64,000 bases of DNA from the NCBI RefSeq assembly GCF_013395055.1, contig NZ_CP058349.1, positions 1,240,001 to 1,304,000 of the forward strand. Reading direction: 5' to 3'. Shown here in pieces: positions 1 through 8,252 of the stretch. A program made the translations under genes and the position numbers. Source of the DNA: Pseudomonas sp. ABC1 (lineage in GTDB: Bacteria; Pseudomonadota; Gammaproteobacteria; Pseudomonadales; Pseudomonadaceae). Position 1 is the stretch's first letter. Each line of letters begins with the position of its first letter. The notes below the pieces were generated by a model. It saw only the letters and a list, made by a program, of their open reading frames with translations, had not been told where the DNA came from and did no database searches.

Positions 1-2057
1 TGCCGCGCCAACTGGCGCACCACGTCGATATGCTCGCCGGTCACGCGAAACTGCACGGGATAGCCGACCGGCGGCCCGTTCTCCAGGCGGGTCACCCGCC
101 CGAGCAGGGTAGGGAAGTCTTCCGCCAACCGCTCGATCAGCCAGCTGCGCAGCGCCTCGCGGTCTTCCACCGTCTTCGCCAGCACCACCACCTGGGCGAA
201 GCTGGTCGCGGGCAATTGCTGGTCGAGGGGCAGGTAGAAACGTGGCGACCCGGTGCCGACATAGGCCACGTAGTTGTCGATACCCACCTTGTCCGCCAGC
301 ATCTTCTCCAGACGCAGGACTTCGGCCTCGGTCGCCTTCAGTGACACACCTTCGGCCAGCTTCAGGTCGACCATCAGCTCCAGCCGCCCGGATGCCGGGA
401 AGAACTGCTGCGGCACCAGCCGGAACAACCCGATGGAGGCGATGAACAAGGCCAGGGTCGCCAGGATCACCGTCTTGCGGTAACGCACGCAGAAGTGGAT
501 GAGCGCACGAATCCGCCGATACATCGGCGTGTCGTAAGGATCGCCATGTCCTTCTTCCCGCGCATGGCGCTTGGCCAGATCGGGCAGTAACCGCTCGCCG
601 AGCAGTGGCACGAACATCACAGCGGCGACCCATGAAGCCAGCAGGGCAATCGCCACCACCTGGAAGATGGAGCGGGTGTATTCGCCCGTACTCGATTGCG
701 CGGTGGCGATGGGCAGGAAGCCCGCCGCCGTGATCAGCGTGCCGGTCAGCATCGGGAAGGCCGTGCTGGTCCAGGCGAAACTGGCGGCCTTGAGGCGGTC
801 GTAGCCCTGCTCCATCTTGATCGCCATCATCTCCACCGCGATGATCGCGTCGTCCACCAGCAGCCCCAGCGCCAGCACCAGCGCCCCCAGGGAAATCTTG
901 TGCAAGCCGATGCCCAGGTAGTGCATGACGGCAAAGGTCATCGCCAGCACCAACGGGATCGACAGCGCCACCACCAGGCCGGTACGCACACCCAGGGAGA
1001 AGAAGCTCACCAGCAGCACCACCGCCAGCGCCTCGATCAGCACCTGCACGAACTCGCCGACGCCCGCCTTGACCGCCGCCGGCTGGTCGGAAACCTTGCC
1101 CAACTGCATACCGGCCGGCAGCGTCTCCTGCAAATGGGCGAACTCGCTTTCGAGCGCTTCGCCGAGCCGCAGGATGTCGCCACCGGCTTTCATCGACACC
1201 GCCAGGCCGATGGCCGGCTGCCCCATGAAGCGCATGCGCGGCGACGGCGGATCGGTGAAACCACGGTGCACGTCGGCCACATCGCCAAGGCGGAAAGTAC
1301 GCCCCGCCACGCGGATCGGGAATTCGCGAATCTGCTCAACCGTCTCGAAGTTGCCACTGACGCGCAACTGCACGCGGTCGGACGGCGTCTCGACGAAACC
1401 GGCGAAGGACATCGTGTTCTGCGCCTGCAAGGCTTCCTGCACAGCCTGCAACGGCACACCCAGGGTCGCCAGCTTGACGTTGGAGAGTTCGATCCAGATC
1501 TTTTCGTCCTGCAACCCGATCAACTCCACCTTGCCGACGCTCGCCACCCGTTGCAGTTGCAACTGGATGCGGTCGGCATAGTCCTTGAGCACGGCGTAGT
1601 CGAAACCGTCGCCGCTCAGGGCATAGATGTTGCCGAAGGTGGTGCCGAACTCATCGTTGAAGAACGGCCCCTGCACGCCGGGCGGCAAGGTATGCCGGAT
1701 ATCGCCGATCTTCTTCCGCAACTGGTACCAGAGTTCGGGGATTTCATCCGAGTGCATGGAGTCGCGGGCCATGAAGGTCACGGTCGACTCGCCAGGGCGC
1801 GAGAAGGACACGATGCGCTCGTACTCCCCCGTTTCCATCAGTTTTTTCTCGATACGCTCGGTGACCTGCCGCGACACCTGCTCGGCGGTCGCGCCAGGCC
1901 AGTAGGCCTGTACCACCATGGCCTTGAACGTGAACGGCGGATCTTCGCTCTGCCCAAGCTTGCCGTAGGACAGCACGCCCAGCACGCCCACCAGCGCCAT
2001 GACGAACACGACGATCTGCCGGTTGCCCAGCGCCCAGGCCGATAGATTGAAGCGCAT
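1..2057 (-). CDS. RND efflux transporter permease (HAE1 type), 3' part outside the window
   Basis: Inner-membrane proton-driven pump subunit; only the first ~685 residues are in the window and the reading frame is open to base 1. The N-terminus (MRFNLSAWALGNRQIV) gives TM1, followed by the periplasmic porter domain. The phrase SEDPPFTFKAMVV and the LGLLVDDAIIAVEMM segment are RND hallmarks; the adjacent Asp pair near residues 402-403 corresponds to the proton-relay aspartates of TM4. The ATG lies 5 bases after the adaptor gene's stop and its ribosome site (AGGAG) overlaps that stop, so the two are translationally coupled. A divergent TetR gene follows the adaptor, an arrangement like mexL-mexJK of P. 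aeruginosa. Substrate cannot be told from sequence; no outer-membrane factor is seen here. Confidence 0.93.
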   Translation of the reverse strand, partial: MRFNLSAWALGNRQIVVFVMALVGVLGVLSYGKLGQSEDPPFTFKAMVVQAYWPGATAEQVSRQVTERIEKKLMETGEYERIVSFSRPGESTVTFMARDSMHSDEIPELWYQLRKKIGDIRHTLPPGVQGPFFNDEFGTTFGNIYALSGDGFDYAVLKDYADRIQLQLQRVASVGKVELIGLQDEKIWIELSNVKLATLGVPLQAVQEALQAQNTMSFAGFVETPSDRVQLRVSGNFETVEQIREFPIRVAGRTFRLGDVADVHRGFTDPPSPRMRFMGQPAIGLAVSMKAGGDILRLGEALESEFAHLQETLPAGMQLGKVSDQPAAVKAGVGEFVQVLIEALAVVLLVSFFSLGVRTGLVVALSIPLVLAMTFAVMHYLGIGLHKISLGALVLALGLLVDDAIIAVEMMAIKMEQGYDRLKAASFAWTSTAFPMLTGTLITAAGFLPIATAQSSTGEYTRSIFQVVAIALLASWVAAVMFVPLLGERLLPDLAKRHAREEGHGDPYDTPMYRRIRALIHFCVRYRKTVILATLALFIASIGLFRLVPQQFFPASGRLELMVDLKLAEGVSLKATEAEVLRLEKMLADKVGIDNYVAYVGTGSPRFYLPLDQQLPATSFAQVVVLAKTVEDREALRSWLIERLAEDFPTLLGRVTRLENGPPVGYPVQFRVTGEHIDVVRQLAR

Positions 2058-2062
2058 GGGGG

Positions 2063-3160
2063 TCACTCCTGGGGATGGCCGACGGGGCGGTTGTCGCGGT
2101 CGATCGGGCGCACCGCCTGGCCTTCGTGCAGCAATTGCACCCCGGCCAGCACGACCCAGTCCTGCGCGCCGAGCCCGTCCAGCACCAGCACGGACGTCTC
2201 GCCGTAGCCACCGGTACGGACTTCGACCCGCACCAACGTGCTGTCCGGCTGCACGCGCCAGACATAAGCGCGCCCCTGTTCGGCGCTCAGGGCGGACAGC
2301 GGAATGCTCAGGCTGGCCAGGGCTTCGTTGCGAATGGTCACCAGGGCACTCTGACCCAGCTCGGCGCTGACCTCGGGAGCGTCGAACGCGACCCGGGCCG
2401 AATAGGTGCGCGTCTGGGCGTCGGCTGCCGGCGACAGTTCGCGAATGGACCCGGCAAAGCGCGTTCCCGGTTGCGACCACAACTCCACTTCCACCGACTG
2501 GCCGATGCGATAACGCTGCAAGGCCTGTTCCGGCAGGTTGATCGCCACCTCACGCTCACCGTCGGCGGCCAGTACGAATGCAGTCTGACCGGCAGCCAGC
2601 ACCTGCCCGACCTCGATCCGGCGCTCGGCAATTACGCCATCACGGGTGGCGCGCAACACCGCGTAGTCGACCTGGTTGCTGGCCACCTCGAGTTCGGCGG
2701 AGAGCTGTTTCAACTGCGCCGATGCCGCCTGGTAGGCGTTCTCGGCGCTGTCGTAGCGTGACTGGCTGACCAGTTGCCGCCCGAGCAAGGCCCGGTAGCG
2801 TTCATATTCGGCCCGCGCCACACGCTGGTTGGCCTCAGCGGCGGCCACCTGGGCGCGCACGGCGTCGAGACGCAAGCGCACATCCTGCGGGTCGAGCCGC
2901 GCCAGGGGCTGATCCTTGCTGACCCGATCCCCCGACTCCACCAGCCGTTCAGCCACCTTGCCGGCGATACGGAACGCCAGCTCGGGCTCGTAGCGCGCAT
3001 GCACCTCGCCGGGGTAGCGCTCCTGCGCCTCGCTGGCGACGGAGGGCTGCACCACCATCACCGGCTTGACGGCACTCTGCCGGGGCGCGTCCTCGCCACA
3101 GGCCGCCAACCCCAGGACAAGCAGGCTGATACTGGAAAAACGCAAGGCATTTCGAAACAC
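2063..3160 (-). CDS. RND efflux periplasmic adaptor (membrane fusion) lipoprotein
   Basis: HlyD/AcrA-family adaptor of 365 residues that would link the RND permease to an outer-membrane channel. The signal peptide ends in a lipobox (GLAAC, Cys21), so the protein is predicted to be lipid-anchored. A biotinyl-lipoyl-like half motif (ELAFRIAGKVAERLVESGD) precedes a helical hairpin (about residues 95-165), then the second lipoyl half (VLRATRDGVIAERRIEVGQ), then beta-barrel and membrane-proximal domains. The start is GTG (bases 3160-3158), with a purine-rich GAGAG upstream. It is the first gene of a two-gene efflux operon and is divergent from a TetR gene, the likely local regulator. Confidence 0.93.
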   Translation of the reverse strand: MFRNALRFSSISLLVLGLAACGEDAPRQSAVKPVMVVQPSVASEAQERYPGEVHARYEPELAFRIAGKVAERLVESGDRVSKDQPLARLDPQDVRLRLDAVRAQVAAAEANQRVARAEYERYRALLGRQLVSQSRYDSAENAYQAASAQLKQLSAELEVASNQVDYAVLRATRDGVIAERRIEVGQVLAAGQTAFVLAADGEREVAINLPEQALQRYRIGQSVEVELWSQPGTRFAGSIRELSPAADAQTRTYSARVAFDAPEVSAELGQSALVTIRNEALASLSIPLSALSAEQGRAYVWRVQPDSTLVRVEVRTGGYGETSVLVLDGLGAQDWVVLAGVQLLHEGQAVRPIDRDNRPVGHPQE

Positions 3161-3240
3161 GATGGCGCTCTCTCTGTCGCTGGGGGTCGTATACTGCCCG
3201 GCATATTAGAAATAGCGAACCAGCCAGTCCAGTATTAAAA
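3161..3240. promoter_or_regulatory. Divergent promoter region of the efflux operon and its TetR regulator
   Basis: The 80 bases between the adaptor and tetR starts must hold both promoters and, by analogy with other divergent TetR/RND loci, the TetR operator. The half next to tetR (about 3200-3240) is clearly more A/T-rich than its surroundings. I do not see an unambiguous palindrome, so the exact operator is not assigned. Confidence 0.45.
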
Positions 3241-3900
3241 ATGACGATTCCAGAAAGACCTACCGGCCCCGGACGCCCCAAAGACCCGGCCAAGCGGCAG
3301 GCGATACTGCAGGCCGCCCAGAAGCTGTTCCTCGAAAATGGTTACGAAGGCACCAGCATGGAAGCCATCGCCAGCGAGGCCGGCGTGTCCAAGCTGACGC
3401 TCTACAGCCACTTCATGGACAAGGAAACGCTGTTCAACGCGGCGATCCGCAACATCTGCAGCACGCGCCTGCCCTGCAACCTGTTCCAGATAGAGGAAGA
3501 CCTGGGCGCACTGCCCCAGGAGAAAGCCCTGCAGATCGTCCAGCAACGCCTGCTGGATATCGGCCTGGCGTTGCAGCAACTCATCAGCAGCCCGGAGTCC
3601 ATCGGCCTGCACCGGGTCATGGTGTCGAAACCGAACTCCGAACTGCCCAAGCTGTTCTTCGAAGCCGGCCCTCGCCAGTTGCTGAATGACTTGCAGCGCC
3701 TTTTTCAGCAGATCGACAACCTCGGCCTGTTGCACATCCGCCAATCCGAGCGGGCCGCCGAGCATTTCTGCGCACTGATAAAAGGGCTTGCCCACTTTCA
3801 CCAGTTGATTGGCTACGCCGCCCCCCTGGACGAGCAGCAGGCGTTCGAGCATGTGTCGGATGTCGTGGCGCTGTTCATGCGCGCCTACGCGCGGGCATGA
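3241..3900 (+). CDS. TetR/AcrR family transcriptional regulator
   Basis: One-component repressor of 219 residues. The N-terminal helix-turn-helix spans about residues 18-65 (AILQAAQKLFLENGYEGTS, then VSKLTLYSHFMDKETLF), the classic TetR signature. The rest is an all-helical ligand/dimer domain resembling the AefR/MexL type C-terminal domain. It is divergent from the RND adaptor-permease operon, so repression of that pump is the natural inference. The inducing ligand cannot be predicted. Confidence 0.93.
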   Translation: MTIPERPTGPGRPKDPAKRQAILQAAQKLFLENGYEGTSMEAIASEAGVSKLTLYSHFMDKETLFNAAIRNICSTRLPCNLFQIEEDLGALPQEKALQIVQQRLLDIGLALQQLISSPESIGLHRVMVSKPNSELPKLFFEAGPRQLLNDLQRLFQQIDNLGLLHIRQSERAAEHFCALIKGLAHFHQLIGYAAPLDEQQAFEHVSDVVALFMRAYARA

Positions 3901-3923
3901 AGCGGGCGTGGCACCCGCGACCT

Positions 3924-3954
3924 TCTGCGAGAGGCGCGGGACACCTCTCGCAGA
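3924..3954. terminator. Hairpin between convergent tetR and gloA
   Basis: A perfect 11-bp inverted repeat (tctgcgagagg / cctctcgcaga) with a 9-base loop sits in the 63-base gap between the convergent ends of tetR and gloA. It has no T-tract, so it may be a weak bidirectional terminator or an mRNA 3' stabiliser rather than a canonical intrinsic terminator. Confidence 0.5.
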
Positions 3955-3963
3955 CGCAGCCGA

Positions 3964-4494
3964 TCAGCGTCCGAGTTCACCGCTGAGGTCGGGCTGGACC
4001 AGCTCGATCCAGTAATTGTCCGGATCGCTGATAAAGGCCACATCCTTCATCTTGCCGGTGTCCAGGCGCTTGACGAAGTTGACCCCCAGCGCCTCGAAGC
4101 GGGCGCAAGCCGCACGGATATCAGGTACGGCGAAGCAGATATGGCCGAAACCGCGCGGCTCGCTGTTGCCGTTGTGATAGACGCTGTCGTCGTCTTCGGT
4201 GCCCCAGTTATGGGTCAGCTCGAGCACGCTCTGCCGGCCGAAGGTATAGACCTGACGCTCACCGACATCCTCCGGCACCGTTTCCCCCTTGGTCGTCGCC
4301 AGGAAATACAGCGAGAAACGGCCTTCCTCGAAATCGAGCCGACGCAACAAACGCATGCCCATCACGCGGGTATAGAAGTCCAGCGACCGCTCCGGGTCCT
4401 TGACCCGCAGCATGCTGTGGTTGAACACGTAATCCTGGGTGGCGGCATCCGGCGTGGCGCAGACGCCGGCCTGGATCTCGGTGGTGAAGGTCAT
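3964..4494 (-). CDS. gloA: Lactoylglutathione lyase (glyoxalase I)
   Basis: Converts the methylglyoxal-glutathione hemithioacetal to S-lactoylglutathione in the cytosol. The 176-residue protein is a single VOC-superfamily domain pair: HSMLRVKDPERSLDFYTRVMGM at the start, LELTHNWGTE in the middle and GFGHICFAVPDI plus DPDNYWIELVQ near the end, supplying the metal-binding His/Glu residues of GlxI. The ATG at 4494 (MTFTTEIQAG) is chosen over upstream in-frame codons because it matches the family N-terminus and is preceded by GCGAGAG. Glyoxalase II (gloB) lies 3 kb away on the other strand, so both steps of the pathway are in the window, though not in one operon. Confidence 0.96.
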   Translation of the reverse strand: MTFTTEIQAGVCATPDAATQDYVFNHSMLRVKDPERSLDFYTRVMGMRLLRRLDFEEGRFSLYFLATTKGETVPEDVGERQVYTFGRQSVLELTHNWGTEDDDSVYHNGNSEPRGFGHICFAVPDIRAACARFEALGVNFVKRLDTGKMKDVAFISDPDNYWIELVQPDLSGELGR

Positions 4495-4649
4495 GGGAAA
4501 CTCTCGCGTTGGAAAAGACCCGGCCAGTGTAAGAAATCCGGCCAGCCTCTGGGGTAGCAACCGGGTACTACCCCTGTACGCTCGGAAACACGCGAAGCAC
4601 CTGCCGCGTTGCAGTGCCTCGCGACGACCGCCTCATCATCAACCGACGA

Positions 4650-4988
4650 TCAGCCACTGCGCCGCGCGCTCGCAGCGGCCCGACGAACGGGCGCCAGCGC
4701 AAGCAATTGGGCCGGGGCGGCGGACTCGCGGTTATTGGACAGGTACACCGTGCAGATCACCCGCAACAGCGACGCCAGGTTGCTCACCTCGCCATTGCGC
4801 AGGATGACTTCGTCGTAGACCTGATTGATGAACTGCGGCACGCCGTAGCCTTCGCCGGCGGCGATTTCCTCGAGGATCGACCAGAACTCGTTCTCCAGTC
4901 GCACACTGGTGACCACGCCCTGGATACGCACCGAGCGCGTCTGGCATTCGTAGAGTCGGGGGTCGGTCGAAACGTAGATATGGCACAT
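4650..4988 (-). CDS. Ribbon-helix-helix domain protein
   Basis: A 112-residue protein starting MCHIYVSTDPRLYE. The segment SVRIQGVVTSVRLENEFW followed by LEEIAAGEGYGVPQFINQVYDEV is a ribbon-helix-helix DNA-binding fold of the type found in small proteobacterial proteins of this family. SLLRVICTVYL follows, and then an Ala/Arg-rich tail (residues ~90-112) that looks disordered. ATG 4988 is preceded by GGAG. Presumed transcription factor; targets unknown. It is divergent from the GMC dehydrogenase operon, with 253 bases between the starts, so that operon is one possible target (inference from position only). Confidence 0.85.
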   Translation of the reverse strand: MCHIYVSTDPRLYECQTRSVRIQGVVTSVRLENEFWSILEEIAAGEGYGVPQFINQVYDEVILRNGEVSNLASLLRVICTVYLSNNRESAAPAQLLALAPVRRAAASARRSG

Positions 4989-5241
4989 GGGGGTTACTCC
5001 GGTTTCTCGGCCTTTCGTGGCCGGGCGGACCGGCGAGGCCTGTTGTTCGAACCATCCTTTTCAGGGTCACGCTTCCCGCTTCTTTTCGACCATACCCCCT
5101 TGGCCAAATAACCGCCAGTTCGCTCAACGTAGTAATTCGCTATTACCAGCCCGGCTCGCCACCTGCTCTAGGATGACAACCAAGGGCACGCGCCGAAGCA
5201 CTGGCCGCCCTGAAAACAACAACAAGAAAGAGGACACCCCG

Positions 5242-5802
5242 ATGAGCGACCTCGCACTGAGTCGCCGCCGTTTCCTGCAAGGCAGCGGCGGCCTGCTGAT
5301 GGGAACCCTGCTGTTCACCTCCGGCCCCATCGCCCTGCTCGCGCCCAGCCACAGTTGGGCGCTGCAACTGAACACCCTCGACAGCGCCACCGGCCAGCGC
5401 CTGCTCGGCATGCTGCGCCGCCTCTATCCGCACGACGACATGGAAGACGCCGTCTATGCCCTGACGGTGAAGGAGATCGACAGCAAGGCCTCGGCGGACC
5501 CGGGCTTCGCCGACCTGATCCGGGAAGGTGTGCGCGACCTGGACAAACGCGCGGGTGGCAACTGGAGCGCCCTCGACGAACCGCGCCAGGTGGCCATTCT
5601 CGAAGCCATCCAGGAACAGCCGTTCTTCAATCAGGTCCGCGCCATCGCGGTGAACTCCCTCTACAGCAACGAGCTGGCCTACCACCACTTCGGCTACGAA
5701 GGCGCCTCGTTCCCGAAAGGCGGCTACCTGCATCGCGGCTTCAACGACCTGTCGTGGCTGCCCGCACCGCCCGCCGAAGCCAGCCCGGCCCCCTACTCCT
5801 GA
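5242..5802 (+). CDS. Tat-exported dehydrogenase small subunit (gluconate 2-dehydrogenase subunit 3 type)
   Basis: A 186-residue protein with a twin-arginine signal (SRRRFLQ at residues 7-13, a hydrophobic stretch to about 37, SWA processing site). The mature part resembles the small chaperone/export subunit of membrane FAD dehydrogenases (gluconate 2-dehydrogenase subunit 3 family), which carries the folded flavoprotein across the membrane by hitchhiking. ATG 5242 was chosen because it begins the Tat signal; the longer open frame upstream has no such start. It is 10 bases upstream of the GMC flavoprotein gene and certainly co-transcribed. Confidence 0.88.
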   Translation: MSDLALSRRRFLQGSGGLLMGTLLFTSGPIALLAPSHSWALQLNTLDSATGQRLLGMLRRLYPHDDMEDAVYALTVKEIDSKASADPGFADLIREGVRDLDKRAGGNWSALDEPRQVAILEAIQEQPFFNQVRAIAVNSLYSNELAYHHFGYEGASFPKGGYLHRGFNDLSWLPAPPAEASPAPYS

Positions 5803-5812
5803 GGATGCGAAC

Positions 5813-7381
5813 ATGACGACCTACAAGCATGACGACGATTCGGTGGTAGTGGTCATCGGCTCGGGTGCCGGCGGCGGCACCCTGGCCAACGAACTGTGCC
5901 AGAAAGGCATCCCGGTGGTTCTGCTGGAAGCCGGGGCACGCCAGAGCCAGGCGACCTTCATCAACGACGAATGGCCGTCCTTCAGCCAACTGTCCTGGAG
6001 CGACACCCGTACCACTTCCGGCTCCTGGCGCATCGCCAAGGACTTCCCCAACCTGCCGGCATGGATCTGCAAGACCGTCGGCGGTACCACCACGCACTGG
6101 GCGGGCGCCAGCCTGCGTATCCAGGAACACGAATTCCGCGCCCGTGAAACCTATGGCGACCTACCGGACGCACAACTGCTCGACTGGCCGCTGACCCTGG
6201 CCGAACTGGAGCCCTACTACACCCGCGCCGAGGACAAGATGGGCGTGACCCGTACCGGCGACCGCCCCGGCCTGCCGGGCAACAACAACTTCAAGGTGAT
6301 GTACGCCGGCGCACAGAAGCTCGGCTACAAGCACTGCTCCACCGGGCGCATGGCGATCAACAGCAAGCCCCGCGACAACCGTCCGCCCTGCCAGCAACTG
6401 GGCTTCTGCTTCCAGGGCTGCAAGATGGGCGCGAAATGGTCGACGCTCTACACCGAGATTCCCGCCGCCGAAGCCACCGGCCGCCTGGAATTACGCGCAG
6501 AGGCCCACGTGCTGCGGATCGAGCACGATGCCAGGGGGCGCGCCAACGCAGTGGTCTACGCCGACGCCCAGGGCCGCCTGCAACGGCAGAAGGCCCGCGC
6601 GGTAGCCGTCGCCGGCAATGCCATCGAAACGCCACGCATCCTGCTCAACTCGTCGTCGACGCTGTTCCCCCACGGCCTCGCCAACGGCGCCGGCATGGTC
6701 GGCAAGCATTACATGCGCCACACCACGGGGTCGGTGTTCGCCGAGTTCGACGAGCCGGTGCACTTCTATCGCGGCACCATCATGGCCGGCATCATCAGCG
6801 ACGAATGCCACAATGACCCATCGCGCGGTTTCGTCGGTGGCTACGAGATGGAAACCATCTCCCTCGGCCTGCCGTTCATGGCTGCGTTCTTCAACCCCGG
6901 CGCCTGGGGCCGCGATTTCAGCCGGGTGATGGACAACTACACACACCTCGCCGGCATGTGGCTGGTGGGCGAGGACATGCCCCGCGCCAGCAACCGCATC
7001 ACCCTCAACGACGGTGTGAAGGACGCCTTCGGCATGCCGGTGGCCAACGTGCACTACGACGACCACCCCAACGACATGGCGATGCGCGAACACGCCTTCC
7101 GCCAGGGTGAAGCGCTGTATCAGGCCGTTGGCGCGAAGAAGACCCACCGCATCCCGCCCTACCCTTCGACGCACAACCTGGGCACCTGCCGGATGAGCGC
7201 CCGGGAGGCCGACGGCGTGGTCAACACATTCGGGCAGAGCCACGAGGTATCCAACCTGTTCATCTCCGATGGCAGCCAGTTCACCACCAGTGCGGCGGAA
7301 AACCCGACCCTGACCATCGTCAGTCTGGCGATCCGGCAGGCCGAGTTCATTGCTGATGCGCTGAAAACCCGCGCGATCTGA
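5813..7381 (+). CDS. GMC-family FAD dehydrogenase, large subunit
   Basis: A 522-residue flavoprotein. The FAD dinucleotide motif is at residues 15-23 (IGSGAGGGT). The GMC C-terminal block includes STHNLGTCRMS and AENPTLTIVSLAIRQA, with the active-site His. It has no signal peptide, consistent with co-export with the Tat subunit just upstream. Cys193, Cys199 and Cys203 form C-x5-C-x3-C, the spacing of the 3Fe-4S ligands described in bacterial FAD glucose dehydrogenase. It probably oxidises a sugar or polyol in the periplasm; the substrate is not deducible. The multiheme cytochrome c subunit found in many relatives is not encoded next to it; gloB follows 41 bases later. Confidence 0.9.
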   Translation: MTTYKHDDDSVVVVIGSGAGGGTLANELCQKGIPVVLLEAGARQSQATFINDEWPSFSQLSWSDTRTTSGSWRIAKDFPNLPAWICKTVGGTTTHWAGASLRIQEHEFRARETYGDLPDAQLLDWPLTLAELEPYYTRAEDKMGVTRTGDRPGLPGNNNFKVMYAGAQKLGYKHCSTGRMAINSKPRDNRPPCQQLGFCFQGCKMGAKWSTLYTEIPAAEATGRLELRAEAHVLRIEHDARGRANAVVYADAQGRLQRQKARAVAVAGNAIETPRILLNSSSTLFPHGLANGAGMVGKHYMRHTTGSVFAEFDEPVHFYRGTIMAGIISDECHNDPSRGFVGGYEMETISLGLPFMAAFFNPGAWGRDFSRVMDNYTHLAGMWLVGEDMPRASNRITLNDGVKDAFGMPVANVHYDDHPNDMAMREHAFRQGEALYQAVGAKKTHRIPPYPSTHNLGTCRMSAREADGVVNTFGQSHEVSNLFISDGSQFTTSAAENPTLTIVSLAIRQAEFIADALKTRAI

Positions 7382-7422
7382 AACCATGGCGTGGCCTGCC
7401 ACGCCCAACGCGGAGAACCGCC

Positions 7423-8205
7423 ATGCTGACCATAGAGCCGCTGCGTGCCTTCAGCGACAACTACATCTGGCTGCTGCGCGACAGCACCACCCGGTGCTGC
7501 GCCGCGGTCGACCCCGGCGATGCCGAACCCGTGCACGACTGGCTGCGGCGCAATCCGGACTGGCAGCTTGCCGATATCCTGGTCACCCATCACCACGGTG
7601 ACCATACCGGCGGCGTCGCGGCCCTGAAACGCAGCACCGGGTGTCGCGTCCTGGGACCGGCCGACAGCGACATCCCCGCCCTGGACCTGCCCCTGCACGA
7701 TGGCGACACCTGCGAAGTGCTCGGCCGCACCGTGCAGGTGATCGGCGTTCCCGGCCATACCCTGGATCACCTGGCCTACTTCCACCCCGGCGAGCAGCCC
7801 TGGCTGTTCAGTGGCGACACCCTGTTCGCCGGCGGCTGTGGCCGGCTGTTCGAAGGCACGGCGCAACAGATGTACGACTCACTCGGCAAGCTCGCCGCCC
7901 TGCCCGGCGAGACACGGCTGTACTGCGCCCATGAATACACCCTGGGCAACCTGCGCTTCGCCTGTGCCGTGGAACCGGACAACGCCGAATTGCACCAACG
8001 CCTGGAACGCACCGAGGCACTGCGCGCCCGCGACGGCATCAGCCTGCCTTCGGACCTGGCCTGCGAACACGCCACCAACCCCTTCCTGCGCACCGCAGAG
8101 CCACGCGTGCGGGAAGCGGCGGCACGCTTCAGCCGCTGCCAGCAGGCCGACCCGGTGGCGGTGCTGGCGGCATTGCGCGAATGGAAGAACGACTTCCCGG
8201 GCTGA
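7423..8205 (+). CDS. gloB: Hydroxyacylglutathione hydrolase (glyoxalase II)
   Basis: Hydrolyses S-lactoylglutathione to D-lactate and glutathione. The 260-residue metallo-beta-lactamase fold protein carries the THHHGDH metal-binding motif at residues 55-61. PGHTLDHLAYF and FSGDTLFAGGCGRLFEG supply further metal ligands, and CAHEYTLGNLRFA is characteristic of glyoxalase II. Length is normal for the family. It lies 41 bases downstream of the GMC dehydrogenase and may be read through from it. It completes the methylglyoxal route begun by gloA at 4.0-4.5 kb. Confidence 0.97.
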   Translation: MLTIEPLRAFSDNYIWLLRDSTTRCCAAVDPGDAEPVHDWLRRNPDWQLADILVTHHHGDHTGGVAALKRSTGCRVLGPADSDIPALDLPLHDGDTCEVLGRTVQVIGVPGHTLDHLAYFHPGEQPWLFSGDTLFAGGCGRLFEGTAQQMYDSLGKLAALPGETRLYCAHEYTLGNLRFACAVEPDNAELHQRLERTEALRARDGISLPSDLACEHATNPFLRTAEPRVREAAARFSRCQQADPVAVLAALREWKNDFPG

Positions 8206-8206
8206 C

Positions 8207-8230
8207 GCAGGGTGCGCCGCGCGCACCTAT
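8207..8230. repeat. Dispersed GTGCGC-type repeat, copy 1
   Basis: The short palindromic element gcagggtgcgccgcgcgcac lies in the convergent gap between gloB and recJ. Closely related sequences recur at 53256-53321 and 58930-58983, each time just past the 3' end of genes. It is probably a REP-like dispersed element. Confidence 0.6.
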
Positions 8231-8252
8231 AGAGTGAGGTCGAGCGAGCAGG

